A DNA stretch of 64,000 nt from Synechococcus sp. PCC 7335 (GTDB taxonomy: Bacteria; Cyanobacteriota; Cyanobacteriia; Phormidesmidales; Phormidesmidaceae): NCBI RefSeq assembly GCF_000155595.1, contig NZ_DS989904.1:2841720-2905719 (forward strand). Direction: 5' to 3'. The notes under the pieces are model-generated. The model worked only from the letters and a program-made list of their open reading frames with translations. It made no database searches and was not told where the DNA came from. The position numbers and the translations under genes are program-made. Positions 8,815 to 17,277 of the stretch are shown here, in pieces (position 1 is the first letter of the stretch; each line of letters starts with the position of its first letter).

Positions 8815-8914
8815 AAATTACGCCAATAGAATCTACTCGAATAAAATCTATAGTAGTCTGTGCTCACAAAACAGCCTGTTCTTAACTTTTCATAGGATTT
8901 CTAGGTGGTGATTC

Positions 8915-9775
8915 ATGTCTTCTCCTCGACGCTATATTCTTACTCTTTCTTGTCCGGACCGTGTAGGTATTGTTGCGGCGGTGAGTACCTTGATTTCGAA
9001 TAACAACGGTTGGATCAACCAGGCTCATCACCATTCTGACCAGCTAGAGCAGCGTTTTTTTACTCGTCAGGAGATCCTGGCGGATTCGCTCAGTTTCCCC
9101 ATCGAGGAATTGCGTAGCCGGTTTGAGCCAATTGCCGCTCAATTTAAGATGGACTGGAAAATTAGAGACTCGACCAGAAAGACCCGGGTTGTCGTCCTGG
9201 TCTCAAAAAGCGGCCACTGTTTGTATGATTTACTATCTCGGTGGAAATCACAAGAGCTCGAGATTGAAATTGCCTGTGTGATCTCTAATCACGAGGTGTT
9301 TAGAGGTTTGGTCGAATGGCATGGGATTCCTTACTATTATGTACCGGTAACACCTCAAAAAAAGACAGCGGCTTACTCACAGATGATGTCTTACTTTGAA
9401 GCGGTTGATGGCGATGTCATGGTGCTCGCACGCTATATGCAAATACTGCCACCAGAGATGTGTGATCGCTATTCTGGAAAAATCATCAATATTCACCATT
9501 CATTTCTCCCTTCTTTTGTCGGTGCAAAGCCCTATCACCAAGCCTATGCACGCGGTGTAAAGCTGATTGGAGCTACCTGTCACTACGTCACCGAAGATCT
9601 CGATTGCGGACCGATCATTGATCAAGATGTGTTGCGCATTGACCATTCTGACGCGCCAAGAGACCTGGTCCGCTACGGTAAAGATATCGAGAAGACCGTT
9701 CTTGCTAGAGGGTTACGTTATCACATTGAAGATAGGGTGATGCTGCATAAGAATAAGACGATTGTCTTTCGATAG
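8915..9775 (+). CDS. purU: Formyltetrahydrofolate deformylase
   Basis: PurU hydrolyses 10-formyltetrahydrofolate to formate and tetrahydrofolate, balancing one-carbon units. Residues 6-80 form an ACT domain (LTLSCPDRVGIVAAVS), the regulatory part that senses glycine and methionine in E. coli. Residues 88-286 form the formyltransferase-fold catalytic domain. Its catalytic Asn-His pair is in INIHHSFLPSF at about residue 190 and its Asp in DCGPI at about 230. The length of 286 is normal. A link with the glycine-cleavage genes 11 kb away is metabolic only. Confidence 0.96.
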   Translation: MSSPRRYILTLSCPDRVGIVAAVSTLISNNNGWINQAHHHSDQLEQRFFTRQEILADSLSFPIEELRSRFEPIAAQFKMDWKIRDSTRKTRVVVLVSKSGHCLYDLLSRWKSQELEIEIACVISNHEVFRGLVEWHGIPYYYVPVTPQKKTAAYSQMMSYFEAVDGDVMVLARYMQILPPEMCDRYSGKIINIHHSFLPSFVGAKPYHQAYARGVKLIGATCHYVTEDLDCGPIIDQDVLRIDHSDAPRDLVRYGKDIEKTVLARGLRYHIEDRVMLHKNKTIVFR

Positions 9776-9805
9776 GGTGGCGATGTGACATGCCTTTGCC
9801 ACCCT
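9774..9805 (+). terminator. Hairpin overlapping the purU stop codon
   Basis: AGGGTGGC at 9774-9781 pairs perfectly with GCCACCCT at 9798-9805 across a 16-nt loop. No T-run follows, so it is at best a weak or factor-dependent terminator, or a 3'-end stabiliser. Confidence 0.4.
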
Positions 9806-10126
9806 CGTCTTCGCTACTTGCTAGCCCGTAACCGGCCGTCGTGTAATGCGGTGCCTCTAGGTAGAGTATCTTCGTTGTAAAGTGTTTTTACCTAAGGGTA
9901 TGTCAACATAGGTGGCTATTCGTTACAAGATTCTTCAATCAGGTAAACGACGGTGACAGAAGGCGCTACACTCACTTTGTACAAATCCTCTTTTTGAAAG
10001 TGCTTTTGAAGGTGCATAGCTATTTAGGAGCGTATCTTGAAAGGGAATCTTGAGAACGTAGCTATCTGATTTGTTCAAACCAATCAAGGATGAGGAATTT
10101 ATAAACATACGAGGAACCTCTTTATC
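9776..10126 (+). other. Intergenic region upstream of the second coiled-coil gene
   Basis: About 350 bp. It probably carries the promoter of the gene at 10127. Apart from the hairpin at its left edge I see nothing defined here. Confidence 0.5.
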
Positions 10127-10699
10127 ATGACTGACCCTGTACTTTCTCAGCTTGTTACTGTTGAATCGGATTTAGCCGAACAAATCGAGCATTTGGAAGC
10201 TCAGCTTTCTCAGCTGCAGATCAAACGTCAGGAGCTACTGTCCGTCATTGATATGTTCAAAGATGATGAAATTAATGGCGATCGCGCAGCGTCTGGCTCT
10301 ACTCGGGCAAAAGCATCCAATAAAGACAAGGCGTCTGCTAAGTCGGAAGGAAGATCTTCTGTAGCGTCTAAGTCAGACCGACAGCCAAAGCAGACAAGTC
10401 GCTCTACGAAAAGAAAGAAAGACGGTAGAGCTGCTGCCTGGCAAAAGTATGTCCAGTCTGAGTATAGGAGCCTAGCGCTACCTGAGGCGGTTAGTACCGT
10501 TCTAAGATCTGAGCCTAGTAAGATCTTCAAGATCGCTGATGTAATGTCTTCTATCTTCAAAGAGAGCATGCCAAAGACGTCTTATCTCAAGGCGCGAAAT
10601 CGTATCTCTAACATTTTGTCTGCAGGTGCTAGAGATGGCACCTGGTATAGAGGGCGTAATGGACGCTATTCCCAGTCGGAGAGTGTTACAAAAGCTTAG
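10127..10699 (+). CDS. Coiled-coil, basic-linker, C-terminal-domain protein (paralogue of the gene at 6927)
   Basis: It has the same three-part architecture as the product of 6927-7574. An N-terminal heptad region (residues 8-45) is followed by a Lys/Ser/Arg-rich linker (about 50-105) and then a conserved C-terminal domain (about 106-185). That domain has WQKYVQSEYR, IFKIADVMSSIF and LKARNRISNILSAGARDGTW. The linkers share composition but little sequence, while both ends are strongly conserved; this is what is expected when the ends fold and the linker is only a basic tether. DNA or RNA binding is an inference. No known family name comes to mind. Confidence 0.78.
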   Translation: MTDPVLSQLVTVESDLAEQIEHLEAQLSQLQIKRQELLSVIDMFKDDEINGDRAASGSTRAKASNKDKASAKSEGRSSVASKSDRQPKQTSRSTKRKKDGRAAAWQKYVQSEYRSLALPEAVSTVLRSEPSKIFKIADVMSSIFKESMPKTSYLKARNRISNILSAGARDGTWYRGRNGRYSQSESVTKA

Positions 10700-10824
10700 T
10701 CTAGCTAGATTTTAGTTTGGCTAGATTAAAGACAGTAAGCCTTGGCTGTAAGTCATCGGGGCTATAGCAAATCAAAGCTCTAGATAAATATCAGGAGTAA
10801 TATTTATTACTGTAGATATCTAAC

Positions 10825-10852
10825 CTGGTGTCACATGGCTGGTGTCACATGG
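10825..10852 (+). repeat. Perfect tandem duplication, 2 x 14 bp
   Basis: CTGGTGTCACATGG occurs twice in direct succession, about 60 bp before the DUF92 start codon. A duplicate this close to a promoter or leader could alter spacing. Confidence 0.85.
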
Positions 10853-10908
10853 CTATGGTGGGTTAATAATGCTAGTTGAAGTGCCTATGATCTGCTTCGG
10901 ACTAATTT

Positions 10909-11718
10909 ATGCTTCTAGATAATCCTTTGCTAGTCGCAATTCTACTCAATACGAGCCTGATTGTAATTGCCTTTCTCCTCCCGAAGAAGTTGCTAACGCC
11001 TGCGGGGTATGGCAATGCTTGGCTTTTAGGCATAGTCGTCTGGCTGTCATTTGGTTGGCAGGGCTATGTGACGATTTTGTTCTACTTCTTTATCGGCTCG
11101 GCCGTTACTAAGGTGGGCGTAGCTGAAAAAGAAGCTTTGGGCATCGCTGAGGCGAGAGGAGGGGTTCGTGGACCTGGGAACGTTTGGGGCTCGGCTTTGA
11201 GCGCAGCTGTCTGTGGCCTAATCGCGATCGCGCTGCAAGTGTTAGGTGCGCAAACGCTAGCGCCATTTGATCTAGGTACGGCTGGTACTGCTTATCCTCT
11301 CTGGCAGTCGCTGTTGGCGCTAGGATTTGTAGCCTCACTTAGCACTAAGCTCTCAGATACAGCTGCAACTGAGATTGGCAAAGCTTATGGGAAGAGGACG
11401 TTTCTGATTACAACCCTTTCTCCAGTTCCTAAGGGAACAGAAGGAGCAGTCAGTCTAGAAGGAACCCTAGCAGGTGTGGTTGGTTCGCTAGCGCTAGCAG
11501 TAGTGGCCTATGGTACTGGCCTGTTGGAACCGAGCCTATTCGGACCATTTGGGATCTTGATATGTGTCGCTGCAGCTTTTGTTGCTACTACCGCAGAAAG
11601 CCTAATTGGTGCCACTATCGAAGAAAAGCTAAGCTGGCTAACTCACGATCTGGTTAATATCATCAACACAACAATTGGCGCAATCGTAGCGATCGCTATT
11701 GGCTGGCTAAGTACCTAG
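10909..11718 (+). CDS. DUF92/TIGR00297 membrane protein, VTE6-like phytyl-phosphate kinase
   Basis: This 269-residue protein has six or seven hydrophobic helices and the DUF92 signatures KVGVAEKEALGIAEARGGVRGPGNVWGSA at about 66-94 and SLSTKLSDTAATEIGKAYGK at about 145-163. Further motifs are PKGTEGAVSLEGTLAG and ATTAESLIGA. In plants and Synechocystis this family phosphorylates phytyl phosphate to phytyl diphosphate, recycling phytol from chlorophyll breakdown into tocopherol and phylloquinone. A thylakoid or plasma membrane location is expected. Its last codons and stop lie inside a perfect 20-bp tandem duplication (11707-11746), which leaves the protein end intact. Confidence 0.92.
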   Translation: MLLDNPLLVAILLNTSLIVIAFLLPKKLLTPAGYGNAWLLGIVVWLSFGWQGYVTILFYFFIGSAVTKVGVAEKEALGIAEARGGVRGPGNVWGSALSAAVCGLIAIALQVLGAQTLAPFDLGTAGTAYPLWQSLLALGFVASLSTKLSDTAATEIGKAYGKRTFLITTLSPVPKGTEGAVSLEGTLAGVVGSLALAVVAYGTGLLEPSLFGPFGILICVAAAFVATTAESLIGATIEEKLSWLTHDLVNIINTTIGAIVAIAIGWLST

Positions 11719-11746
11719 CCCATATCCTAAGTACCTAGCCCATATC
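11707..11746 (+). repeat. Perfect tandem duplication, 2 x 20 bp, across the DUF92 stop codon
   Basis: The 20-bp unit beginning CTAAGTACCTAGCC and ending CATATC occurs twice in direct succession without mismatch. The first copy contains the last codons and the TAG stop of the DUF92 gene. Perfect identity points to a recent duplication. Confidence 0.9.
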
Positions 11747-11840
11747 TATGTACAACTACTTTCTAGGAAAGAAAACGTGGCTAATTGTGAAAAAACATAT
11801 AATATATAAGCACTGATCCCCATGCCTCTTGGCAGCGAAG

Positions 11841-11887
11841 GCTGTCTGATGGCTTGGGTTTCAGACAGCAAAGGGCTGTCTGAAACC
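11841..11887 (+). promoter_or_regulatory. Two mutually exclusive hairpins ahead of the thioredoxin-like gene
   Basis: Segment A, GCTGTCTGA (11841-11849), can pair with segment B, TCAGACAGC (11861-11869). Segment B, extended to 11857-11869, can instead pair over 13 perfect base pairs with segment C (11875-11887) across a 5-nt loop. Because B cannot pair with both, the RNA could switch folds. The 13-bp hairpin ends 46 bp before the ATG and no T-run follows it. It may be a leader switch, a processing site, or the 3' end of the DUF92 transcript. Confidence 0.5.
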
Positions 11888-11933
11888 TTTCAGTAGAACG
11901 CCCATTAAAAACCAAAAATAAAAGAGCTCACCT

Positions 11934-12290
11934 ATGATGACTATGGTCACTGATGAGAATTTCAACCGCGAAGTTTTAGCCTCCTCAGTTCCAGTGCTTG
12001 TCCATTTCAGCGCCCCGTGGTGTGGTATTTGTCGGCTAGTCTCTCCTGTTTTAAACAGCTTTCGAACAGAATGGCCTGGACCGATTCAGATTGTCGATAT
12101 CAACGCTGACCAAAATTTGAAGCTAGCCAATCGCTATCAGTTAACTGCTTTACCGACTTTGCTATATATAGAACAGGGTAGAGTACTTCAGCGGATAGAG
12201 GGCTTTAGAAGTCGTGAATATCTCTTAGCTCAGCTACAGGGGATCAAGCAGCGTCATTGTTTAGAAAGTATGTTCTCTCGCTCTGCCTAG
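11934..12290 (+). CDS. Thioredoxin-fold protein with WCGIC active site
   Basis: A complete thioredoxin fold of 118 residues: VLVHFSAPWCGIC at about 21-33, an IVDINADQN strand, and the cis-proline motif ALPTLLYI at about 73-80. The canonical WCGPC active site reads WCGIC here, with Pro replaced by Ile between the cysteines. In thioredoxins that residue sets redox potential, so the protein may be a weaker reductant or serve a special partner. The last 15 residues add another Cys. Three ATGs (11934, 11937, 11943) compete as start. It is cytoplasmic, with no signal peptide. Confidence 0.92.
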   Translation: MMTMVTDENFNREVLASSVPVLVHFSAPWCGICRLVSPVLNSFRTEWPGPIQIVDINADQNLKLANRYQLTALPTLLYIEQGRVLQRIEGFRSREYLLAQLQGIKQRHCLESMFSRSA

Positions 12291-12336
12291 TCACCTAGAT
12301 TCGTCATTGAGGCTGACAAGGCAGCTTGAAGGCGGT

Positions 12337-12359
12337 GGCAAGGTAGGTTCCTACCTGCC
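12337..12359 (+). terminator. Hairpin between convergent genes
   Basis: GGC-A-AGGTAG, loop GTTC, then CTACCT-GCC: nine base pairs with one bulge between the thioredoxin-like gene and convergent ribD. There is no T-run on either side, so termination activity is uncertain. Confidence 0.35.
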
Positions 12360-12410
12360 TATCTAAGATGCTAATTGCCATACTTCGCGTGATTTAGAAT
12401 TGCTATTAGG

Positions 12411-13502
12411 TCATAGGTATCCCTTTAACAAGAAGTCTTGGCCGACTGGTGTTATTGATACTGAATGTAAAGCTAACGCTTCGGTCATTGCTGTAAAGCC
12501 TAGTTCGCCAATCGGTGAGGGCGCGCGCTGACCGCCAATGAGTTTGGGTGCAATAAACGCCCAGATTTTTTGCACGGAGCCCGCTGCGATCGCCTTAGCC
12601 GCTAGCACGCCACCGCATTCCCAAAGCACACTCATGGCCCCGCGCTGATACAGATGGGCCATGACGGCCGCAGGAGTGAGGCTCTCCAACGCCACTATCT
12701 CTACTCCCTGGCGGACTAAAGCAGCCTTTGTTTCAAGGTTCGCATTCGTTTGAGTAAAGACTAGCGTAGGCGCCACTTCTGTCTTCCAAAGGTTTCTATC
12801 TGAGGGAAGATCTAGGTGGCGACTCATCACAACTCGCAGCGGGTTGCGCGTTCCCTCTCCATGACTAGTCAAGTTTGGATTGTCTTGGCGCACGGTATTG
12901 CCCCCGACGATGACCGCATCACATCGACTGCGTAGCTGATGTACTCGCTGACGAGAGCTAGGCCCACTGATCCAGGCGCTATGCCCAGCTGTGGTTGCAA
13001 TTTTGCCATCTAGTGTCATGGCATATTTCAAGATGCCAAATGGGCTATTATGTGTCACTCGGTGGATAAAGGCTTCGTTAAGCTGATGACACCGATCCAC
13101 TTCAATCCCGACTACAACTTCAATGCCAGCTTGACGTAGCTTTTCGATTCCGCCTTTGGCTTTGGGATTGGGATCTCGCATGCCAATCACCACTCGGCGA
13201 ATCCCAGCTTTGATCACAGCTTCGCTACAGGGTGGCGTGAGGCCTTTATGGTTACACGGCTCTAGATTGACATAGAGAGTAGCTCCCTGAGCTCGGTCAC
13301 TGGCTGCTCGTAGCGCAAAGATCTCGGCATGGGGTTCGCCTGCTTTCGGGTGAAATCCTTCCCCGACAATCTCGCCATCTCGAAGGATGATAGAGCCTAC
13401 TAGGGGGTTGGGCGCAGTGTGGCCCGCAGCTTGAGCGGCTAACTCGCAGCAGCGCCGCATCAAGTCAGTGTCGCTACCAAGGTTAAGGGTGGCTTCGGTC
13501 AT
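12411..13502 (-). CDS. ribD: Bifunctional riboflavin biosynthesis protein RibD (deaminase/reductase)
   Basis: RibD deaminates and then reduces the GTP-derived pyrimidine in riboflavin synthesis. The N-terminal deaminase domain has the zinc motif HAE at residues 58-60 and PCNHKGLTPPC with zinc cysteines at about 83 and 92. It is followed by a reductase domain from about 145 (FGILKYAMTLDGKIAT, WISGPSSRQRVHQLR) to the C-terminus with WECGGVLAA and PKLIGG. The length of about 363 is normal. I favour the ATG at 13502; the frame extends two codons to a TTG. It is divergent from the large MscS gene with about 100 bp between them. Confidence 0.97.
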   Translation of the reverse strand: MTEATLNLGSDTDLMRRCCELAAQAAGHTAPNPLVGSIILRDGEIVGEGFHPKAGEPHAEIFALRAASDRAQGATLYVNLEPCNHKGLTPPCSEAVIKAGIRRVVIGMRDPNPKAKGGIEKLRQAGIEVVVGIEVDRCHQLNEAFIHRVTHNSPFGILKYAMTLDGKIATTAGHSAWISGPSSRQRVHQLRSRCDAVIVGGNTVRQDNPNLTSHGEGTRNPLRVVMSRHLDLPSDRNLWKTEVAPTLVFTQTNANLETKAALVRQGVEIVALESLTPAAVMAHLYQRGAMSVLWECGGVLAAKAIAAGSVQKIWAFIAPKLIGGQRAPSPIGELGFTAMTEALALHSVSITPVGQDFLLKGYL

Positions 13503-13568
13503 ATTCAAACTGAATAGATGTAGTAATTTAGTAGAGCCATCAACGTACTAATCTTGGGTGCTAAGCGA

Positions 13569-13602
13569 TCTTTATCTGGTTGCTATCTTTATCTGGTTGC
13601 TA
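13569..13602 (+). repeat. Perfect tandem duplication, 2 x 17 bp, immediately upstream of an MscS start
   Basis: TCTTTATCTGGTTGCTA occurs twice in direct succession, ending 4 bp before the ATG at 13607. It occupies the ribosome-binding region, and no Shine-Dalgarno sequence is visible there. Confidence 0.88.
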
Positions 13603-13606
13603 TTTT

Positions 13607-15544
13607 ATGGGCAATTTTTTTGCAGAAGGGAGGCGAAGATCTCAGTCAAAAGTGCTGGCTGGTGTGGTGATTGGTTTGATCACCGTTCTGATAGTCCTTG
13701 CGCTTGGAGTAATAGATTCCGCAGTCGCACACTCGAAGGTCACACATTTAGAGATCGCCCAGTCAGAAGCGCAGCCTACGCCAGTCGCGCCAGAGACCAT
13801 ACAGCCAGTCGCGCCTACTGTAGAACCAGGCGCAGAACAGGCACCCACTGAAGCGCCTGCGATCAATCGACTACTGCCCACTATTCCTTTAGATTGGCAG
13901 GCGCCTATTATAGGCGATACCGCAACTGAGGCGATCGCACCTGTCTATCTAGATGGCAGAACCATATTTTACCTTAGTGCTACTACCGCTGCCGGTTCAG
14001 AAGCCGCAGAGCTGCGTGCTCAAGAAATCCAGAAACGACTGCATGTATTAGCCAGAGACCAGTTTGAAAGCAGTCCATCAGTAACGGTCACCACCGACGA
14101 GCCGACTGGCCTGCCGGTCATCGCAGTAGATGGCGAGGCTTTTCTGACCGTAACCACCTTGGATGCGCAAATTATTGGCTTAGCTAGCCCCGGAGAATAT
14201 GCACGAACGCTAGCAGACACACTAGAGTCTGCGCTTATCCGCTACCGCCAAGAGCGTCAGCCTTCGTATCTAAGACGGCAGCTAATCCTGTCTTTGTTGG
14301 CCGCTGCAATCGCCCTACTGATAGAGACAATCATTCGGCAAGCCATCGTGCGGATCAGACGGCGGCAAAAATACCTTTCTACGGCTAGGACTCAGCTTGG
14401 GAAGGCGACCAGCATGGGCCGTCCACCTTTGATCCCCTACCCGACTGCCGACGTATTCGAGTCAGTTTTCGAGCTTTTAAAAGCCCGTTTAGACAATCGT
14501 CAGAAGCGCAAGATCAACGAAACTATACGAGCTCTGCTAGTAGTTTCTCAGGGCGTGCTGTGGATACTAACTGGTCTTTGGATACTCGCTAGATTCCCCT
14601 ACACTCGATGGCTAACAACACTGCTGCTGCACTGGTTAGAAGTACCAGGTCGAATTTTCTTAGCCTCGGGGATTGCTTATGTTCTGCTTAGAGCCAGCAG
14701 TTTCTTGATCGATAAAGTAGGATTTGCTTTGCAAGAAGGGGCGCAATGGGCACCGGAATCATCGCAGCGGCTAAAGCTAAGATTTCTGACGTTTTCTCAA
14801 GTGGCTAAAGGGCTGGTCGCAGCGGTAATCTTTGGAGCGCTGCTGCTGCTGGTGTTATCAATTTCGGGTATTGAAGTGGGTCCTATCCTCGCGGGGGCAG
14901 GAATTGCAGGGGTTGGCATTTCTCTAGCAGCGCAAAGCTTAATCAAAGATGTGATCAATGGCTTTTTGATTTTGTTTGAAGACCAGTTTGGTGTAGGAGA
15001 TATTGTCAGCATCCAAGGACTAACCGGCAGCGTGGAACGTCTCAATCTGCGCATCACTCAGCTAAGAGATCTAGAAGGCAGGCTAATCACCATTCCAAAC
15101 AGCCAGATTAGTATTGTTGAGAATCTGTCAAAGGACTGGTCGCAGATAGATTTGGTGGTGAAGGTCTCGCCTATGGTGGATTTAGATAAGGTATTGCCGC
15201 TACTCAAAGAAACGGCTAGTGCGATCGCAACTGACCCGCACTGGCAGCAATTTGTCTTAGAGCCGCCTGATCTGCTTGGCGTCGAAGCTGTAGACCAGGC
15301 GGGAATCTCCATTCGACTTCTACTAAAGACTCAGCCGTCCAAACAATTTTTAGTCGCCAGAGAGCTGCGCGTGCGAGTAAAAGAGGCTTTCGATCAAGCT
15401 GGAATTTCGCTCGGCGTACCGCAGCAGAAGCTAGAAGTATCTTGGGAAAAGCCTGAAGATCAAAATCTAGTTCCTGCCTCAAGTTTTAACGCTACCCATC
15501 CACAGAACCAGCCCATAGGCGATCAGTTTGCCAACGGTAGCTGA
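13607..15544 (+). CDS. Large MscS-family mechanosensitive channel with periplasmic domain
   Basis: About 645 residues from the ATG at 13607; an open frame continues to a TTG at 13580. A hydrophobic segment at about 16-38 is a signal or first helix, followed by a Pro/Glu/Thr-rich stretch and a soluble periplasmic domain to about 225. Four further hydrophobic segments lie near 230-250, 308-330, 345-370 and 398-420. The MscS pore motif then follows, with GAGIAGVGISLAAQSLIKDVINGFLI-type Gly/Ala packing at about 428-455, the beta domain (FGVGDIVSIQG) and the cytoplasmic vestibule. This is the extended class of osmotic-release channel. The last 25 residues are polar and unconserved. Confidence 0.92.
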   Translation: MGNFFAEGRRRSQSKVLAGVVIGLITVLIVLALGVIDSAVAHSKVTHLEIAQSEAQPTPVAPETIQPVAPTVEPGAEQAPTEAPAINRLLPTIPLDWQAPIIGDTATEAIAPVYLDGRTIFYLSATTAAGSEAAELRAQEIQKRLHVLARDQFESSPSVTVTTDEPTGLPVIAVDGEAFLTVTTLDAQIIGLASPGEYARTLADTLESALIRYRQERQPSYLRRQLILSLLAAAIALLIETIIRQAIVRIRRRQKYLSTARTQLGKATSMGRPPLIPYPTADVFESVFELLKARLDNRQKRKINETIRALLVVSQGVLWILTGLWILARFPYTRWLTTLLLHWLEVPGRIFLASGIAYVLLRASSFLIDKVGFALQEGAQWAPESSQRLKLRFLTFSQVAKGLVAAVIFGALLLLVLSISGIEVGPILAGAGIAGVGISLAAQSLIKDVINGFLILFEDQFGVGDIVSIQGLTGSVERLNLRITQLRDLEGRLITIPNSQISIVENLSKDWSQIDLVVKVSPMVDLDKVLPLLKETASAIATDPHWQQFVLEPPDLLGVEAVDQAGISIRLLLKTQPSKQFLVARELRVRVKEAFDQAGISLGVPQQKLEVSWEKPEDQNLVPASSFNATHPQNQPIGDQFANGS

Positions 15545-15552
15545 GCTTGGGT

Positions 15553-15590
15553 AGTTGAACCAGAAGTCGAAAGTTGAGCCAGAAGTCGAA
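15553..15590 (+). repeat. Tandem duplication, 2 x 19 bp
   Basis: AGTTGAACCAGAAGTCGAA is followed directly by AGTTGAGCCAGAAGTCGAA, one mismatch, filling the gap between the convergent MscS and Cys-rich genes. Confidence 0.85.
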
Positions 15591-15591
15591 T

Positions 15592-15813
15592 TTACGAGTT
15601 CTGAATGCCGTCTTCAGGAAAAACCCATTTTGGACCTTCAGCAGCTCGCTCTTGCTGCTTGCGGCGAACAGCTTCAGCCGCCATCTCTAGCATGGTATCT
15701 AGAGAGGTATCTTCAATAAACTTTGAGGCTTGCTGCTGAGAATCTTTATGGGGGCAGTCGTCGCCGAGGACGCAGCCATTTTTGCAGTCTACAGCGCAGT
15801 TAATATCAGCCAT
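15592..15813 (-). CDS. Small Cys-rich cyanobacterial protein
   Basis: This 73-residue protein starts MADINCAVDCKNGCVLGDDC, giving cysteines at 6, 10, 14 and 20 (C-x3-C-x3-C-x5-C), followed by PHKD. The rest is helical and charged, ending WVFPEDGIQNS. The Cys cluster suggests a zinc or iron-sulfur site. I believe similar short proteins occur in other cyanobacteria but know no function. It lies about 90 bp downstream of bioF on the same strand and may be read from the same transcript. Confidence 0.75.
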   Translation of the reverse strand: MADINCAVDCKNGCVLGDDCPHKDSQQQASKFIEDTSLDTMLEMAAEAVRRKQQERAAEGPKWVFPEDGIQNS

Positions 15814-15904
15814 GATTTGACAGTAAGTTATTTAAACCAGTGAGATTACATGAATGATCTTAAAGGATCACGCAAATTGACATGTCAGCTCTCTAGCAGA
15901 ATCT

Positions 15905-17110
15905 TTAGACAGATTTGAGATAGCTGCTGAGTGTGTAGATAAATTGGTCAATGTGAGCTGAGGTGTGTGTAGCCATCAAACTGAGACGTAGACGACTCAC
16001 CGGTACCGTTGGCGGGCGAACGGCTGCAGCGAAAATTCCTTGCTCTCTAAGGTGCTTGGCTAGTGAGAGCACAGTAGTGGCATCTTTTACTTGCAAACAG
16101 ACAATCGCTGAGTCCGAGGGAAGTCTTCTGAGATTAAGTGACTTCGTTTGAAGTAGAGTTGCTTTGCTAGAAAGCAGATGATCTATCCGCTCGATGAGAT
16201 ATTGGACGTTTTGGCGAAGCTGACTTAGGCGCTCAGGTTCTTGGATGAGTAAAGAGATTGCGCCTAATGCTGCTGCTGAGTCAGCAAGCGACAGTCCAGT
16301 TGTGTAGATCCAGCTAGCGGCACGATTACGCAGAAAATCGACTAGTTCTGCACTGCCAGCAACGTATCCTCCTAAGCTAGCAAGCGCTTTACTAAGCGTT
16401 CCCATCTGCACCAGCGGTCGGTCTTGACAACCAAAAAATTCAGCGCAGCCTGCGCCTGTTCTACCTAGCACGCCTACGCTATGGGCCTCATCAATCATCA
16501 CCATCGCCTCAAAGCGATCGCCTAAACCTAACAATTGCGGCAAGTCGCATACGTCGCCATCCATTCCAAATACCCCATCAGTCAAGATCAAACAGCGGCG
16601 GTAGGCGGCCCGTGCGGCTGCTAACTTCGCGCTTAAGTCTCTAAGATCGCCATGTGCGTAGGTGATTGTTTTTGCACCGCTGAGGGCCGCTCCATTTCTT
16701 AGGCTTGAGTGGTTGTATTCATCACTCAAGATCAGGTCGCGGCTATTGACTAGCGCAGTGATTGTGCCAAGATTTGCTAGGTAGCCGCTGCTAAAGACAA
16801 TGGCATCTTCTGTTCCTTTTAGCTGAGCAATTGCCTGTTCTAATTCTCGGTGTAAGGGCCGATGTCCGCTCAATAGCAGTGACCCAGTCGACCCTGTTCC
16901 ATAGCGTTCAACTGCTGTTTTTACCTGGGTGACTAGTCTTGGATCTGCGGCTAGTCCTAGATAGTCATTACTGGCTAGGTTGATCAATGAACGACCATTG
17001 ATTGTCACCGTAGGTCCACCATAGCTATCAATCGATTGAACGCTACGATACCAGTTGGCGCGGTGTATAGTTTGCAAAGACTTGCCAATCCAGCGATAGG
17101 CGTCGCTCAT
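15905..17110 (-). CDS. bioF: 8-amino-7-oxononanoate synthase, biotin biosynthesis
   Basis: This PLP enzyme condenses pimeloyl thioester with L-alanine. Family motifs are present: NYLGLA near the start, TGSTGSLLLSGHRPLH, FSSGYLANLG, DEAHSVGVLG with the His/Asp that contact PLP, and GTLSKALASLGGY with the Schiff-base lysine at about 240. The length is about 401 from the ATG at 17110; a TTG six codons upstream is the alternative. No other bio genes are in the window. Other members of the alpha-oxoamine synthase family (Kbl, ALAS) are less likely, given the length and motif set. Confidence 0.93.
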   Translation of the reverse strand: MSDAYRWIGKSLQTIHRANWYRSVQSIDSYGGPTVTINGRSLINLASNDYLGLAADPRLVTQVKTAVERYGTGSTGSLLLSGHRPLHRELEQAIAQLKGTEDAIVFSSGYLANLGTITALVNSRDLILSDEYNHSSLRNGAALSGAKTITYAHGDLRDLSAKLAAARAAYRRCLILTDGVFGMDGDVCDLPQLLGLGDRFEAMVMIDEAHSVGVLGRTGAGCAEFFGCQDRPLVQMGTLSKALASLGGYVAGSAELVDFLRNRAASWIYTTGLSLADSAAALGAISLLIQEPERLSQLRQNVQYLIERIDHLLSSKATLLQTKSLNLRRLPSDSAIVCLQVKDATTVLSLAKHLREQGIFAAAVRPPTVPVSRLRLSLMATHTSAHIDQFIYTLSSYLKSV

Positions 17111-17277
17111 ACTCGATGAACTCTTCAAAGACAGACCCTTTAGACTACACGACCCCAGTCTTCTACGCCAGCGGCATCCTCTTGATATTGGATGTGATGG
17201 CCTACATTGCTGTGCGCCGCATGTCCTAGCTTGATATATTGCTGAGGGCGATAGTTGGTAACGATAGGTATTTTCTT

